Source: Candidatus Woesearchaeota archaeon
Lineage (GTDB): Archaea; Nanobdellota; Nanobdellia; Woesearchaeales; JAFGUC01
Reading direction: 5' to 3'
Assembly: GCA_016938695.1 (NCBI GenBank)
Contig: JAFGUC010000024.1
Span: 124,001 to 188,000 of the forward strand
DNA: 64,000 bases
The first letter of the stretch is position 1. Every line of letters starts with the position of its first letter. The position numbers and the translations under genes are program-made. Shown one piece after another: positions 20,090 through 29,158 of this stretch. The notes under the pieces are model-generated. The model was not told where the DNA came from, made no database searches, and worked only from the letters and a program-made list of their open reading frames with translations.

Positions 20090-20138
20090 ATAAAGAGGAC
20101 CTAACTAACCAACCCCGCTCATCAAGACCCCTCTTTAT
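20090..20138. promoter_or_regulatory. Hairpin-forming inverted repeat (ATAAAGAGG ... CCTCTTTAT) between divergent regulator genes
   Basis: Perfect 9-bp arms at 20090-20098 and 20130-20138; GC-richer loop than surroundings. Confidence 0.55.
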
Positions 20139-20183
20139 CAATTTTTTATAATAAACGACAATATCAACGCCGAGGTGAAAAAA

Positions 20184-20384
20184 ATGGCACAAGAAGAATT
20201 AATTGATTTTTTATCAGAAAAAGAGAACCAATGGTTTTTATCCAAAGATTTGGTGGATGAATTAAATATTTCAAGAACTGCAGTAATTAGAGGGTTAACA
20301 AAACTTTCTAAACGTGGAGTAATTGTAAAAAAACCATTAAAAATAAGAGGATTTGCATACAAGATTAATCCACAATTTTCTTAA
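20184..20384 (+). CDS. Small winged-helix DNA-binding protein
   Basis: MAQEELIDFLSEKENQWFLSKDLVDELNISRTAVIRGLTKLSKRGVIVKKPLKIRGFAYKINPQFS; GAGGTG SD-like sequence upstream (a GTG start at 20175 is also possible). Confidence 0.75.
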   Translation: MAQEELIDFLSEKENQWFLSKDLVDELNISRTAVIRGLTKLSKRGVIVKKPLKIRGFAYKINPQFS

Positions 20385-20400
20385 AATTTTTACTCTTATT

Positions 20401-21399
20401 CTAAATTAATCCAAACGTTTTTAGTAAAAATAATAGATAGAATATCAAAAACATATGTCCTTCACTTCTATTAGATTTTTTGTTAATCATTGAAGTTAAG
20501 AATAAAACTGTTGCAACAATAAGCGCTGGGATTGAAATTGCTGTAATAATTGGATCAACTGCAATATTTCCTGCAATAACTCCGCCAACACCCATAATAA
20601 CAAAAACATTGAAGATATTAGAGCCAATTACATTTCCAAGAACCATATCAAAATTTCCTTTCTTAATTGCTGAAAGCGAAACAGTCATTTCTGGAAGAGT
20701 AGTTCCTATTGAGACCAAAGTCATAGCAAGAACTGATGTACTGTCAAAACCAAACAATGAACTAAGATTTATTACAGCTTGTAATGTGAATCTTGCACCA
20801 AAAAAAACACCAACTGCACCTAATACCATGAAAGCAATTATCTTAAAATCAAGCTTAGGTTTAATTCTACCATCAATTTTAGGAATTAATTCGTCTTCAT
20901 CTGCTTGTTTTTCTTTCTTAGATAACAATGCGTGTTGCAAATAAACAAGATATCCAAGTAAACAAACAATTGCTTCAATCCTTGTAAAAGTGCCATCCAT
21001 TAAGCTAATCGTTAAAAAAGCAGTAGACGCAACAAGTAAAACTGCATCGCCATTAAACAAATCCCAAGTAACAGTCATTTGTTTAGCAATAAGATAAGTC
21101 AAACCAATATTAAGAAGTAAATTAGAAATATTTGCACCAATAACGTTCGCAATCATATATTCCGTTTGACCTATATGAATAGAAAATAACGAGGATACTA
21201 ATTCAGGTAGAGATGTTCCAACTGCCAAAACAGTAATACCAATTATAAATTTAGGAATTCCAATTGCAATTCCAAACTTCTCAGAGTTATCAACAAAAAG
21301 ACCAGCTGCTTTAACTAATACAAACAAACTCGTCGCAAGAACTCCGAACCAAATTAGTAAATCTAAGATATTAACACCTCTTTTACCATCATTAACCAA
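20401..21399 (-). CDS. Na+/Ca2+ exchanger (CaCA) family antiporter
   Basis: Duplicated alpha-repeats 'AVGTSLPELVSSLFS...NVIGANISNLLLNIGL' and 'SIGTTLPEMTVSLSAIKKGNFDMVLGNVIGSNIFNVFVIMG'. Confidence 0.95.
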   Translation of the reverse strand: MVNDGKRGVNILDLLIWFGVLATSLFVLVKAAGLFVDNSEKFGIAIGIPKFIIGITVLAVGTSLPELVSSLFSIHIGQTEYMIANVIGANISNLLLNIGLTYLIAKQMTVTWDLFNGDAVLLVASTAFLTISLMDGTFTRIEAIVCLLGYLVYLQHALLSKKEKQADEDELIPKIDGRIKPKLDFKIIAFMVLGAVGVFFGARFTLQAVINLSSLFGFDSTSVLAMTLVSIGTTLPEMTVSLSAIKKGNFDMVLGNVIGSNIFNVFVIMGVGGVIAGNIAVDPIITAISIPALIVATVLFLTSMINKKSNRSEGHMFLIFYLLFLLKTFGLI

Positions 21400-21482
21400 T
21401 GTTTATTTTTATAGGTTTCTGTTTAATGCACAAAAACTATTCAAATAAATATTTAAATAGAAACTATGTTAATAAATACAAC

Positions 21483-22526
21483 ATGTTTGGCAATTTTGAT
21501 ATAATAGTTCTTATTACAAGAGGAAAAAACGCAAATGTTGAATATTTATTAGGTCACAATAGTGATTTAGCAGTTTTAATTTGCACAAAAAAAAATATTT
21601 ACGTATATATTAATCCTTTAGAATATCTAAACTATAAATCAATTAAATCAAATTATATAACTTACGCAGAATTAAATTTCTCAAAAATAACAAAGCAAAT
21701 AAAACTAATAACAAAAGGACAAAAATCTATAACTATTGGTTTAGATTACCCTAACACAACACTTCAAGATAAAGATAGAATAAAATCATTTTTTGCAAAA
21801 GATCAAAAAATAAAAATCAAAGATTGTAGTTCTATATTCAATAAGCTAAGAATCACAAAAAGAAATGACGAACTAGAAAAAATAAAAAAAGCATGCAATT
21901 ATACTGATGTTGCTTTTCAAGAAATAATAATAAATCTCAAAAATAAAAAGTTCAAAACAGAACAAGACATATCTTTATTTTTGAAAACATTTGCACTTAA
22001 AAACAACATAGAAATATCATTTGAACCAATAGTTGCATCAGGAAAGAATGCATCAAAACCACATCATGTCCCTGAGAAAAAACTAAATTCTGGTTTCATG
22101 GTATTAGATTTTGGTTTCAAATATAAAGGATATTGTTCAGATATGACTAGGACACTTTATCTGGGAGTTCCAACAAAAAAAGAAATACAAATCTATAATA
22201 AAATAAAAGAGATACAACAATTAGCGTTAAATAAATGTCAAGATAATACTAAATTAGACGAAGTGAATAAATTTGTTTTAGAATCATTAGGAGAATATAA
22301 AAAATATATGATTCACAGTTTAGGTCATGGAGTTGGTTTAGACATACATGAATTACCTTTTTTTAGTCAAGATAAAAAATTTAAAGAAGGAATGATTGTA
22401 GCAATTGAACCAGGAATTTATCCTAGTTTCGGCATAAGAATTGAAGATACAATTCAAATAACAAAAACAAATCCAAACATATTAACAAATTCATCAAAAG
22501 AATTAATCATAATCAAAAAAAAATAA
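21483..22526 (+). CDS. M24 family Xaa-Pro aminopeptidase/dipeptidase
   Basis: 'MVLDFGFKYKGYCSDMTRTLYLG', 'HSLGHGVGLDIHELPFFS', 'MIVAIEPGIYPSFGIRIEDT'. TATA 'atatttaaata' ~27 nt before the ATG at 21483. Confidence 0.92.
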   Translation: MFGNFDIIVLITRGKNANVEYLLGHNSDLAVLICTKKNIYVYINPLEYLNYKSIKSNYITYAELNFSKITKQIKLITKGQKSITIGLDYPNTTLQDKDRIKSFFAKDQKIKIKDCSSIFNKLRITKRNDELEKIKKACNYTDVAFQEIIINLKNKKFKTEQDISLFLKTFALKNNIEISFEPIVASGKNASKPHHVPEKKLNSGFMVLDFGFKYKGYCSDMTRTLYLGVPTKKEIQIYNKIKEIQQLALNKCQDNTKLDEVNKFVLESLGEYKKYMIHSLGHGVGLDIHELPFFSQDKKFKEGMIVAIEPGIYPSFGIRIEDTIQITKTNPNILTNSSKELIIIKKK

Positions 22527-22539
22527 AAGTGGGGTAAAC

Positions 22540-23934
22540 ATGACAGAAAAAAAATCTGAATCAAAAAACAAAAAGCTTCAAGAAAAACTTTTTGTAAAAA
22601 AAGAATCTGGATGGTCTAGTAAAAATAAAGATCAAATATTCAAGTTTTCTGAAGATTACAAAAATTTCTTAGCAGAAAATAAAACTGAACGAGAAGTAAT
22701 TAATTATGCAAAAGCATTCTTAATCAGAAAAGGTTTCAAAGACATTTCTGAATTCACAACACTAAAAACTGGCGACAAAGTTTTTATGATAAATAAAAAC
22801 AAAAATGTAGCAGCAGCAGTAATCGGAAAAGAAACTAAACTTCATGTCGTTGGCGCTCACGTTGATTCACCAAGACTTGATTTAAAACCATATCCACTTT
22901 TTGAAGATGCAAATGTTGCAATGATGAAAAGTCATTATTATGGCGGAATCAAGAAATATCAATGGGTTGCACGAAATCTTGCAATGCATGGTGTTGTAAC
23001 ATTAAAAGATGGAAAGAAAGTTGATATTAGAATAGGAGACAAACAAAATGATCCCGTTTTTGTAATACCTGATTTACTTCCACATTTATCTAGAGACCAG
23101 ATGAAACGCGATGCATCTAAATTGATAGCAGGTGAAGAATTAAATATCTTAGTAGGACATATTCCTGTAAACGATAAGGATATTGCAGAAAAAGTCAAAT
23201 TTGAAGTTCTAAAATATCTAAATGATAATTATGGAATAATTGAAGAAGATTTAATCTCTTCAGAAATAGAATTTGTTCCAGCAGAAAATCCAAGCGATGT
23301 GGGTTTTGATAGAGCACTTGTTGCAGCATACGGTCAAGACGATAGAGTTTGTTCATATGCAGGATTAAGAGCAATATCTGAAGCAGGAACTAAATCAACA
23401 TCAATCCTATTATTATTCGATAAAGAAGAAATAGGAAGCGAAGGAGATACTGGTGCAAAATCAAACTTCACTGATTTTTTTGTAGAAAAAATAACAAAAC
23501 TACGAAAGTCAAATGAAAGTTTGCACGAATTATTCCATAAATCCTATGTTTTATCAGCAGATGTAACTGCAGCTTTAAATCCAAACTTTAGAGATGTACA
23601 CGATCCAACAAATTGTTCAATTCTAGGAAATGGTGTAAGCATTGAAAAATATGGTGGTGGAGGAGGAAAATATTCGACAAATGATGCCTCCGCAGAATAT
23701 ATGCGTTACGTTGTAGATTTATTTGGTAAAAATAATGTAAAATGGCAAACTGGTGAATTAGGCCGAATTGACCTTGGTGGAGGAGGAACTATTGCAATGT
23801 ACTTAGCAGCAAAAGGTTGTGAAGTAGTTGATGTAGGACCTTGCGTTTTAGGAATGCATTCTCCAATAGAAGTCGTAAGTAAATTCGACATTTATCAGGC
23901 ATTTTCAGGCTATAAATCATTTTTTAATGACTAA
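22540..23934 (+). CDS. M18 family aminopeptidase
   Basis: 'VVGAHVDSPRLDLKPYPLFED', 'LLFDKEEIGSEGDTGAKSNF', 'SADVTAALNPNFRDVHDPTN'. Confidence 0.94.
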   Translation: MTEKKSESKNKKLQEKLFVKKESGWSSKNKDQIFKFSEDYKNFLAENKTEREVINYAKAFLIRKGFKDISEFTTLKTGDKVFMINKNKNVAAAVIGKETKLHVVGAHVDSPRLDLKPYPLFEDANVAMMKSHYYGGIKKYQWVARNLAMHGVVTLKDGKKVDIRIGDKQNDPVFVIPDLLPHLSRDQMKRDASKLIAGEELNILVGHIPVNDKDIAEKVKFEVLKYLNDNYGIIEEDLISSEIEFVPAENPSDVGFDRALVAAYGQDDRVCSYAGLRAISEAGTKSTSILLLFDKEEIGSEGDTGAKSNFTDFFVEKITKLRKSNESLHELFHKSYVLSADVTAALNPNFRDVHDPTNCSILGNGVSIEKYGGGGGKYSTNDASAEYMRYVVDLFGKNNVKWQTGELGRIDLGGGGTIAMYLAAKGCEVVDVGPCVLGMHSPIEVVSKFDIYQAFSGYKSFFND

Positions 23935-24012
23935 ATTTGCCAAAATTCAATTTTTTTACCCTCTTTTTAAAATGATAACATTTAAATAAAGATATTTCGA
24001 GAAAATAATACA

Positions 24013-25185
24013 ATGGTATCTAACAAAGACAATACTGAGCAAGTGCAAGATGACACAGATAGTATGGGTTTTGAGTTTATACAAGAAACCAATCCTGAAA
24101 TCGAACGGCTACAGGAAGAAAATAAGATTTTGCAAGATACATTAGTACAATTAAAATATGAGTTAGATAGAGTAAGACAACCTCCATTAATGGTTTGTGA
24201 AGTTGTTGAAGAACTAGATGATGGTAGAGTTGTAATTAGAACTCCTAACGGAAACAATTTTTTAGTAAATAAAATTACTGACAAATTAGCATTGACATCA
24301 AATGATACTGTTTATTGTGATCAAAAGAATCTAAGCATTCTTGAAATCGGAAGTAAATCCAAAAAATTCAATGTTGAACAATTTGTTATAATTGAAAAAC
24401 CAAATATCAAATGGTCTGATGTTGGTGGTTTATCAGTGCAAGTTGAAGAAATCAAAGAAGTAATAGAACTTCCATTAAAAAAACCAGAGATTTTCAAAAA
24501 AATAGGTATTAAACCTCCAAAAGGAGTTTTGCTTCACGGTCCACCGGGAACAGGAAAAACACTTTTGGCAAAAGCAGTTGCAGCAGCAACAAAAAGTACC
24601 TTTATTGAAATAGTTGGAAGTGAACTTGTAATGAAATTCATTGGTGAAGGTTCAAAACTAGTAAAAGAAGTTTTTGACCTTGCAAGAGAAAAAGCACCAA
24701 GTATTGTTTTCATTGATGAAATTGATTCAATTGCTGCAACAAGAATTGAAACTGGAACAAGTGGAGAACGAGAAGTTCAAAGAACATTCATGCAATTACT
24801 AGCAGAAATTGATGGTTTCAATAATCTTGATAACGTAAAAATTATTGGTTGCACAAACAGAATTGATATCCTAGATCCTGCAGTAATTAGGCCAGGACGA
24901 TTGGACAGACTAATTAAAGTCGATAACCCAACTGATGAAGGAATACAAGAAATATTTAAAATTCATACTCAAAATATGAGTATCAAAAAAGGAACATCCT
25001 TTGAAAAAATTTACGCACAAATGTCTGGTTTTAGTGGTGCAGAAATCCAAGCAGTAGCAACTGAAGCAGGATATTTTGCAATTAGAGAAAAGCACACGAT
25101 AATTACTGAACAAGATTTCCTGCGTGCAATTGAAAAAGTCCGAAGAAATGAAAAAGACGAAGACTTCGGAAGAATGTTTGGTTAA
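24013..25185 (+). CDS. pan: Proteasome-activating nucleotidase
   Basis: N-terminal coiled coil; 'GVLLHGPPGTGKTLLAKAVAAAT', 'APSIVFIDEIDSIAATR', 'DPAVIRPGRLDRLIKV'. Confidence 0.94.
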   Translation: MVSNKDNTEQVQDDTDSMGFEFIQETNPEIERLQEENKILQDTLVQLKYELDRVRQPPLMVCEVVEELDDGRVVIRTPNGNNFLVNKITDKLALTSNDTVYCDQKNLSILEIGSKSKKFNVEQFVIIEKPNIKWSDVGGLSVQVEEIKEVIELPLKKPEIFKKIGIKPPKGVLLHGPPGTGKTLLAKAVAAATKSTFIEIVGSELVMKFIGEGSKLVKEVFDLAREKAPSIVFIDEIDSIAATRIETGTSGEREVQRTFMQLLAEIDGFNNLDNVKIIGCTNRIDILDPAVIRPGRLDRLIKVDNPTDEGIQEIFKIHTQNMSIKKGTSFEKIYAQMSGFSGAEIQAVATEAGYFAIREKHTIITEQDFLRAIEKVRRNEKDEDFGRMFG

Positions 25186-25198
25186 GTATTACATTAAT

Positions 25199-25263
25199 TA
25201 AGCAATGATTAGGTGAACACCCGCTGACTAAAGTATGATGAGCGGAAGTAACTGCTGAGCTTA
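25199..25263 (+). ncRNA. C/D-box sRNA candidate (double guide)
   Basis: AAGC stem (25200-25203), box C-like ATGATTA 25205-25211, 12-nt guide, D' CTGA 25224-25227, 7-nt spacer, C' ATGATGA 25235-25241, 13-nt guide, D CTGA 25255-25258, GCTT stem 25259-25262. Confidence 0.8.
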
Positions 25264-25268
25264 TTTAT

Positions 25269-25538
25269 TTAATAATTTAATATACTAGAATCATCTGTTA
25301 TTGATTCTAAATATGTTAAATCATAATTTTCTTTTTCAATAATTACGTCGCTATCATTATCTGATTGTATATTATCTAATATATTATTGTTATTAGAAAT
25401 TTCAACATAATTAACAGATTCTAATTTTTCAGGTTCATTATACTCAGTAGAATTATTCAAAACAATATTCTGTGAAGAACATGAACTTAAAAAAAATACT
25501 AATAATATAGTTAAGCAAAAATATAGTATCTTCTTCAT
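25269..25538 (-). CDS. Small putative lipoprotein
   Basis: Signal peptide with lipobox-like 'FFLSSCSS'; overlaps the preceding secreted protein by 4 nt. Confidence 0.65.
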   Translation of the reverse strand: MKKILYFCLTILLVFFLSSCSSQNIVLNNSTEYNEPEKLESVNYVEISNNNNILDNIQSDNDSDVIIEKENYDLTYLESITDDSSILNY

Positions 25539-26734
25539 TTTCTATCCTCCAAAAATAGATAATTGCCTTTTTTGTAAACATCAGTTTTAATTTTTTTATA
25601 TTGATTAATTGTTTGCTCAATAAATTCTAAAGACATTTTATACTCATCTAGTGCAGATTCAATCTGACTTTCAATTACGTTAATCGATTCTGTTGTTGTA
25701 ATATTTTTGCTATTAACATCACCAAGAATCGTTAGACCTTTAAGATTATGTTCTTTAGAATAAAGTAAATTAGATTCAAGATCCTTTTTACCAGTTAAGT
25801 CGTCACTAGATTGATTAATGATTCTAAATAATTCTTCAGTTTGTCTAATAATACTTTGTTCAGAATTAAGCAAAACAATTCCTTGGAATATTCGTATCTT
25901 TGTTTTTGAGATTGTAAAAAAATTATTTAACTCTAGATTAATATTTTGAATATCTTTTTTATTACTTAATTCCTTTATTTGTAAACTCAAGGAATTTATT
26001 TTTGTAATTCTAGAATCAATATCTGAAACAATCATACTAACATAATTGTCAGAAACTTTGTCATTTTTAACAACAGTTGCTTTGAATCGTTCAAAACTAG
26101 AAATGATTATATTTGCTCTATTATTGATAAATTCCTTAGCATAAGAATTAGTTTTATTTAATTCTAGTAAACAACTCTTTTCTGACTTAGTTGACACACA
26201 ATTCTTATACTCTACAATAGATGAGCTAAGTTTATTTTTAATGCCAATATATTCGGTAGATAATTTATTATAATTATTTTCAGACATTTTCATTCTCTGA
26301 TTTGCTTCAGAAATTCTAGTCTGTGATAAGTTTCTAGCAGAAACAAAACCTTTAATATGTTCCTTCAATTGAACATTATTATTAAAAATAACTCTATTTT
26401 GTTGAGGTTCATTATCCGGTTCACTAATTACATTAATTGGAGAATAACTACTAACATATGTCTTACACTTATCAATTATTGCTTGACTGTTTACTGATGG
26501 ATATTCATTATTAGTTTTTAGAACACAAACTGCCATATATTTTGACGAAATATTTTTACCATCTACTTCAATTCCTTCATAATTTTGTGCAATCATTTCA
26601 GGAATTTCAATATCATCAAGATTTAAGCTAGTTATCTCAAAATCATCTTGTGCATAAATTACATCACTTTGAATAAAACAAACCATCAGAATAAGTAATG
26701 TAACAATCACCTCAATTTTTTTCATAATCTCCAC
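25535..26734 (-). CDS. Secreted coiled-coil protein, unknown function
   Basis: 399 aa with N-terminal signal 'MKKIEVIVTLLILMVCFIQSDVIYAQ', helical remainder. Confidence 0.7.
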   Translation of the reverse strand: MEIMKKIEVIVTLLILMVCFIQSDVIYAQDDFEITSLNLDDIEIPEMIAQNYEGIEVDGKNISSKYMAVCVLKTNNEYPSVNSQAIIDKCKTYVSSYSPINVISEPDNEPQQNRVIFNNNVQLKEHIKGFVSARNLSQTRISEANQRMKMSENNYNKLSTEYIGIKNKLSSSIVEYKNCVSTKSEKSCLLELNKTNSYAKEFINNRANIIISSFERFKATVVKNDKVSDNYVSMIVSDIDSRITKINSLSLQIKELSNKKDIQNINLELNNFFTISKTKIRIFQGIVLLNSEQSIIRQTEELFRIINQSSDDLTGKKDLESNLLYSKEHNLKGLTILGDVNSKNITTTESINVIESQIESALDEYKMSLEFIEQTINQYKKIKTDVYKKGNYLFLEDRK

Positions 26735-26835
26735 CTAATTGTAATACAAGTATAATTGGCATTTAAATATTTTTATTAAACTATCCGTTATAATATCAGT
26801 AATTTTTTAAATAGGTTACACTTACTTAAGATACA

Positions 26836-28224
26836 ATGGGAGAAGAAAAAGAGGTGAAAGATTCTAAAAAGAATTTTGATGTTGCTAGTAGTTCTAGTTC
26901 TGACGTTATTGTTTTCGGAAGGCCTCCTGGCGATGTGAAAAAATTTGGAACAAAAGGAGCAATACTTCTTGGTAAAAATTATGTAGAACAAGATGACAAA
27001 TTAGTCGAAGCTCAAAAAGTATATATGGATGTTTCTGGAGCTCACGTTCTTTTCATTTGTGGAAAACGAGGCGGTGGTAAATCTTACACTATGGGTGTTG
27101 TTGCAGAAGGTTTTGATCTTTTAGAAGATGAAGTAAAAAAGAATCTTTCAATAATTATGCTTGACACAATGGGAGTATATTGGACCATGGGTCATGCAAA
27201 CAAAAAAGAAAAAGAACTTCTTGAACCATATGGAATAACACCACACGGAATAAAACTACGAATCTTCACTCCTGAAAAATTTTATTACGAATACAAAGAA
27301 AAAGGTATTCCAACAGATGATCCTTTTACAATGGCTGCATCAGAATTAACGGGTGATGATTGGTGCATGGCATTTAAACAAGAAAAATATGACCGATGTG
27401 GAGTGTTGATTCAAAAAACAATTTCTGAATTAAAAGAAAAGAAAGAAAACACTAAACAGGATTTCTATTTAGATGATATAATCAATGCTATTCAAGAAGA
27501 TAAAGATTCAGATAATATTACTAAGACTGCTGTTTTAAATATGTTTAAAATGGCAAAAGGTTGGGGATTATTTGGAAAAGACCCAACACCAATAACCGAA
27601 TTATCCAAAGGTGGACAATTAACAATTCTTGATGTATCTTGTTATGCAACAATGCCTGGTGGTTGGGATGTTAAAGCTCTTGTCGTTGGAATTGTTGCAC
27701 AACACTTATTTGTAAAGAGAATGGAATACAGAAAAGGCGAAGAATTTGGAAACATAAAATATCTAGAAGATTTTTTCGCAAACACTGATACAAAAACTCA
27801 AAATCAAGATATGCCGTTAGTATGGTTGGTAATTGATGAGGCTCATGAATTCTTGCCAAAAGATAAAGATGATTGGAATGCTGCAACAATGCCTCTTGTA
27901 ATTATAATGAGAGAAGGTCGACAACCCGGAATAAGTGTTATTTTTGCAACACAGCAGCCAGGAAAAATTCATACAGATGTCATGACTCAAAGTGATATGG
28001 TGTTATCGCACAGAATCACTGCAAGAATGGATGTCGATGCATTAGGTCTTTTAGCACAATCATACATGCAAGACGGAATAACTAGAGCAATGAACACAAT
28101 TCCTCGTGTAAAAGGAACTGCAGTTTTTTTCGATGATGCAAACGAGAAAATTTATCGAATAAGAGTTAGACCAAGATTCACTTGGCACGGTGGAGCAAGT
28201 CCAAGCGCAATTAGAAACCAATAA
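26836..28224 (+). CDS. HerA/DUF87-like ATPase
   Basis: 'VLFICGKRGGGKSYTMGVVAEG', 'LVWLVIDEAHEFLPKD', 'MREGRQPGISVIFATQQPGKIH'. Confidence 0.9.
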   Translation: MGEEKEVKDSKKNFDVASSSSSDVIVFGRPPGDVKKFGTKGAILLGKNYVEQDDKLVEAQKVYMDVSGAHVLFICGKRGGGKSYTMGVVAEGFDLLEDEVKKNLSIIMLDTMGVYWTMGHANKKEKELLEPYGITPHGIKLRIFTPEKFYYEYKEKGIPTDDPFTMAASELTGDDWCMAFKQEKYDRCGVLIQKTISELKEKKENTKQDFYLDDIINAIQEDKDSDNITKTAVLNMFKMAKGWGLFGKDPTPITELSKGGQLTILDVSCYATMPGGWDVKALVVGIVAQHLFVKRMEYRKGEEFGNIKYLEDFFANTDTKTQNQDMPLVWLVIDEAHEFLPKDKDDWNAATMPLVIIMREGRQPGISVIFATQQPGKIHTDVMTQSDMVLSHRITARMDVDALGLLAQSYMQDGITRAMNTIPRVKGTAVFFDDANEKIYRIRVRPRFTWHGGASPSAIRNQ

Positions 28225-28229
28225 TTATT

Positions 28230-29021
28230 TTATTTATCTAGATATTCTTCAAGATTAGATTTTTTATCTTCAAATGTTTCTTCATCATCTGTGCCACTAT
28301 CCTCATTACTCTGAAGACCATTTATAGAATTTTTTTTATTAAACATTGCTTGAACTTCATCATTAATCTCTTCAACCTCGTCAGGTTTTTCTTCTTTTTT
28401 TACATCTTCAACAGGTTTAATTTTTTCAGTTTTTTCAACAGACTTTTCAGGTTCTCCTTTTTTCAGGCCCAATTCTCGCAACTGTTTATCAATTTCTGTT
28501 TTGATAAAATTCTCTTGTTGAATCTTTAGGTTAAGTTCATTCATTTTCAAGTCAATTAAATGTGTTACATTCTTGTCCATAGACTCAAAAGTTACATATT
28601 GAATTGGTTCCCACATCTCAATATATTTTTCGAGAACCTTGACATCGGTAAGTTTAGCACAACCTTGAAGTTCTTTAACCATAATATTCATTTTTTCTTT
28701 CATTTCAAAAGAAGATTTTTTCAAATCAGACATTTCTTCAAGAATTGCTTTATTTTGAATCTCTAAATCCTTGTCACCTTGAAGACTGTTTTCTTCAATT
28801 AATTCAACCTTTTTTCTTTGGTCGACAAATCTTTCTTCAAGTAAACGTAATCTTCTAGTTAAGTTGTTTAAGTCAGCAAATAATCGTTGGATAGTAGAAT
28901 CTAAAACAGCAGGATTTTTCTTAGCTCCACCAGCTTTTGATGGATCAGCAACAGGGTCATTAGGATGACTTGAATTCATCATCTTTTGCAACGGGTTGTT
29001 GTCTTGATTTTGCTCTACCAT
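28230..29021 (-). CDS. Coiled-coil hypothetical protein
   Basis: 263 aa; strongly helical, acidic tail. Confidence 0.65.
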   Translation of the reverse strand: MVEQNQDNNPLQKMMNSSHPNDPVADPSKAGGAKKNPAVLDSTIQRLFADLNNLTRRLRLLEERFVDQRKKVELIEENSLQGDKDLEIQNKAILEEMSDLKKSSFEMKEKMNIMVKELQGCAKLTDVKVLEKYIEMWEPIQYVTFESMDKNVTHLIDLKMNELNLKIQQENFIKTEIDKQLRELGLKKGEPEKSVEKTEKIKPVEDVKKEEKPDEVEEINDEVQAMFNKKNSINGLQSNEDSGTDDEETFEDKKSNLEEYLDK

Positions 29022-29158
29022 TTTAAATAAACCTTGTAAATTAAATGCAAATTGTTATAAATAACTAAATATTTAAACTATATAAAGGGAACGATTTAAT
29101 GTAGTTTTTAGAATATTATAAAATTGTGTTTTTATTCAAGAGTGGTGGTTGAGGGTAC

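Noticed and set aside
20090-20138. Complete C/D-box sRNA on the minus strand
   Set aside because: Has TGATGA but no CTGA D boxes at suitable spacing; kept only as a stem-loop.
20480-20944. 154-aa ORF on plus strand
   Set aside because: Antisense to the well-supported CaCA antiporter.
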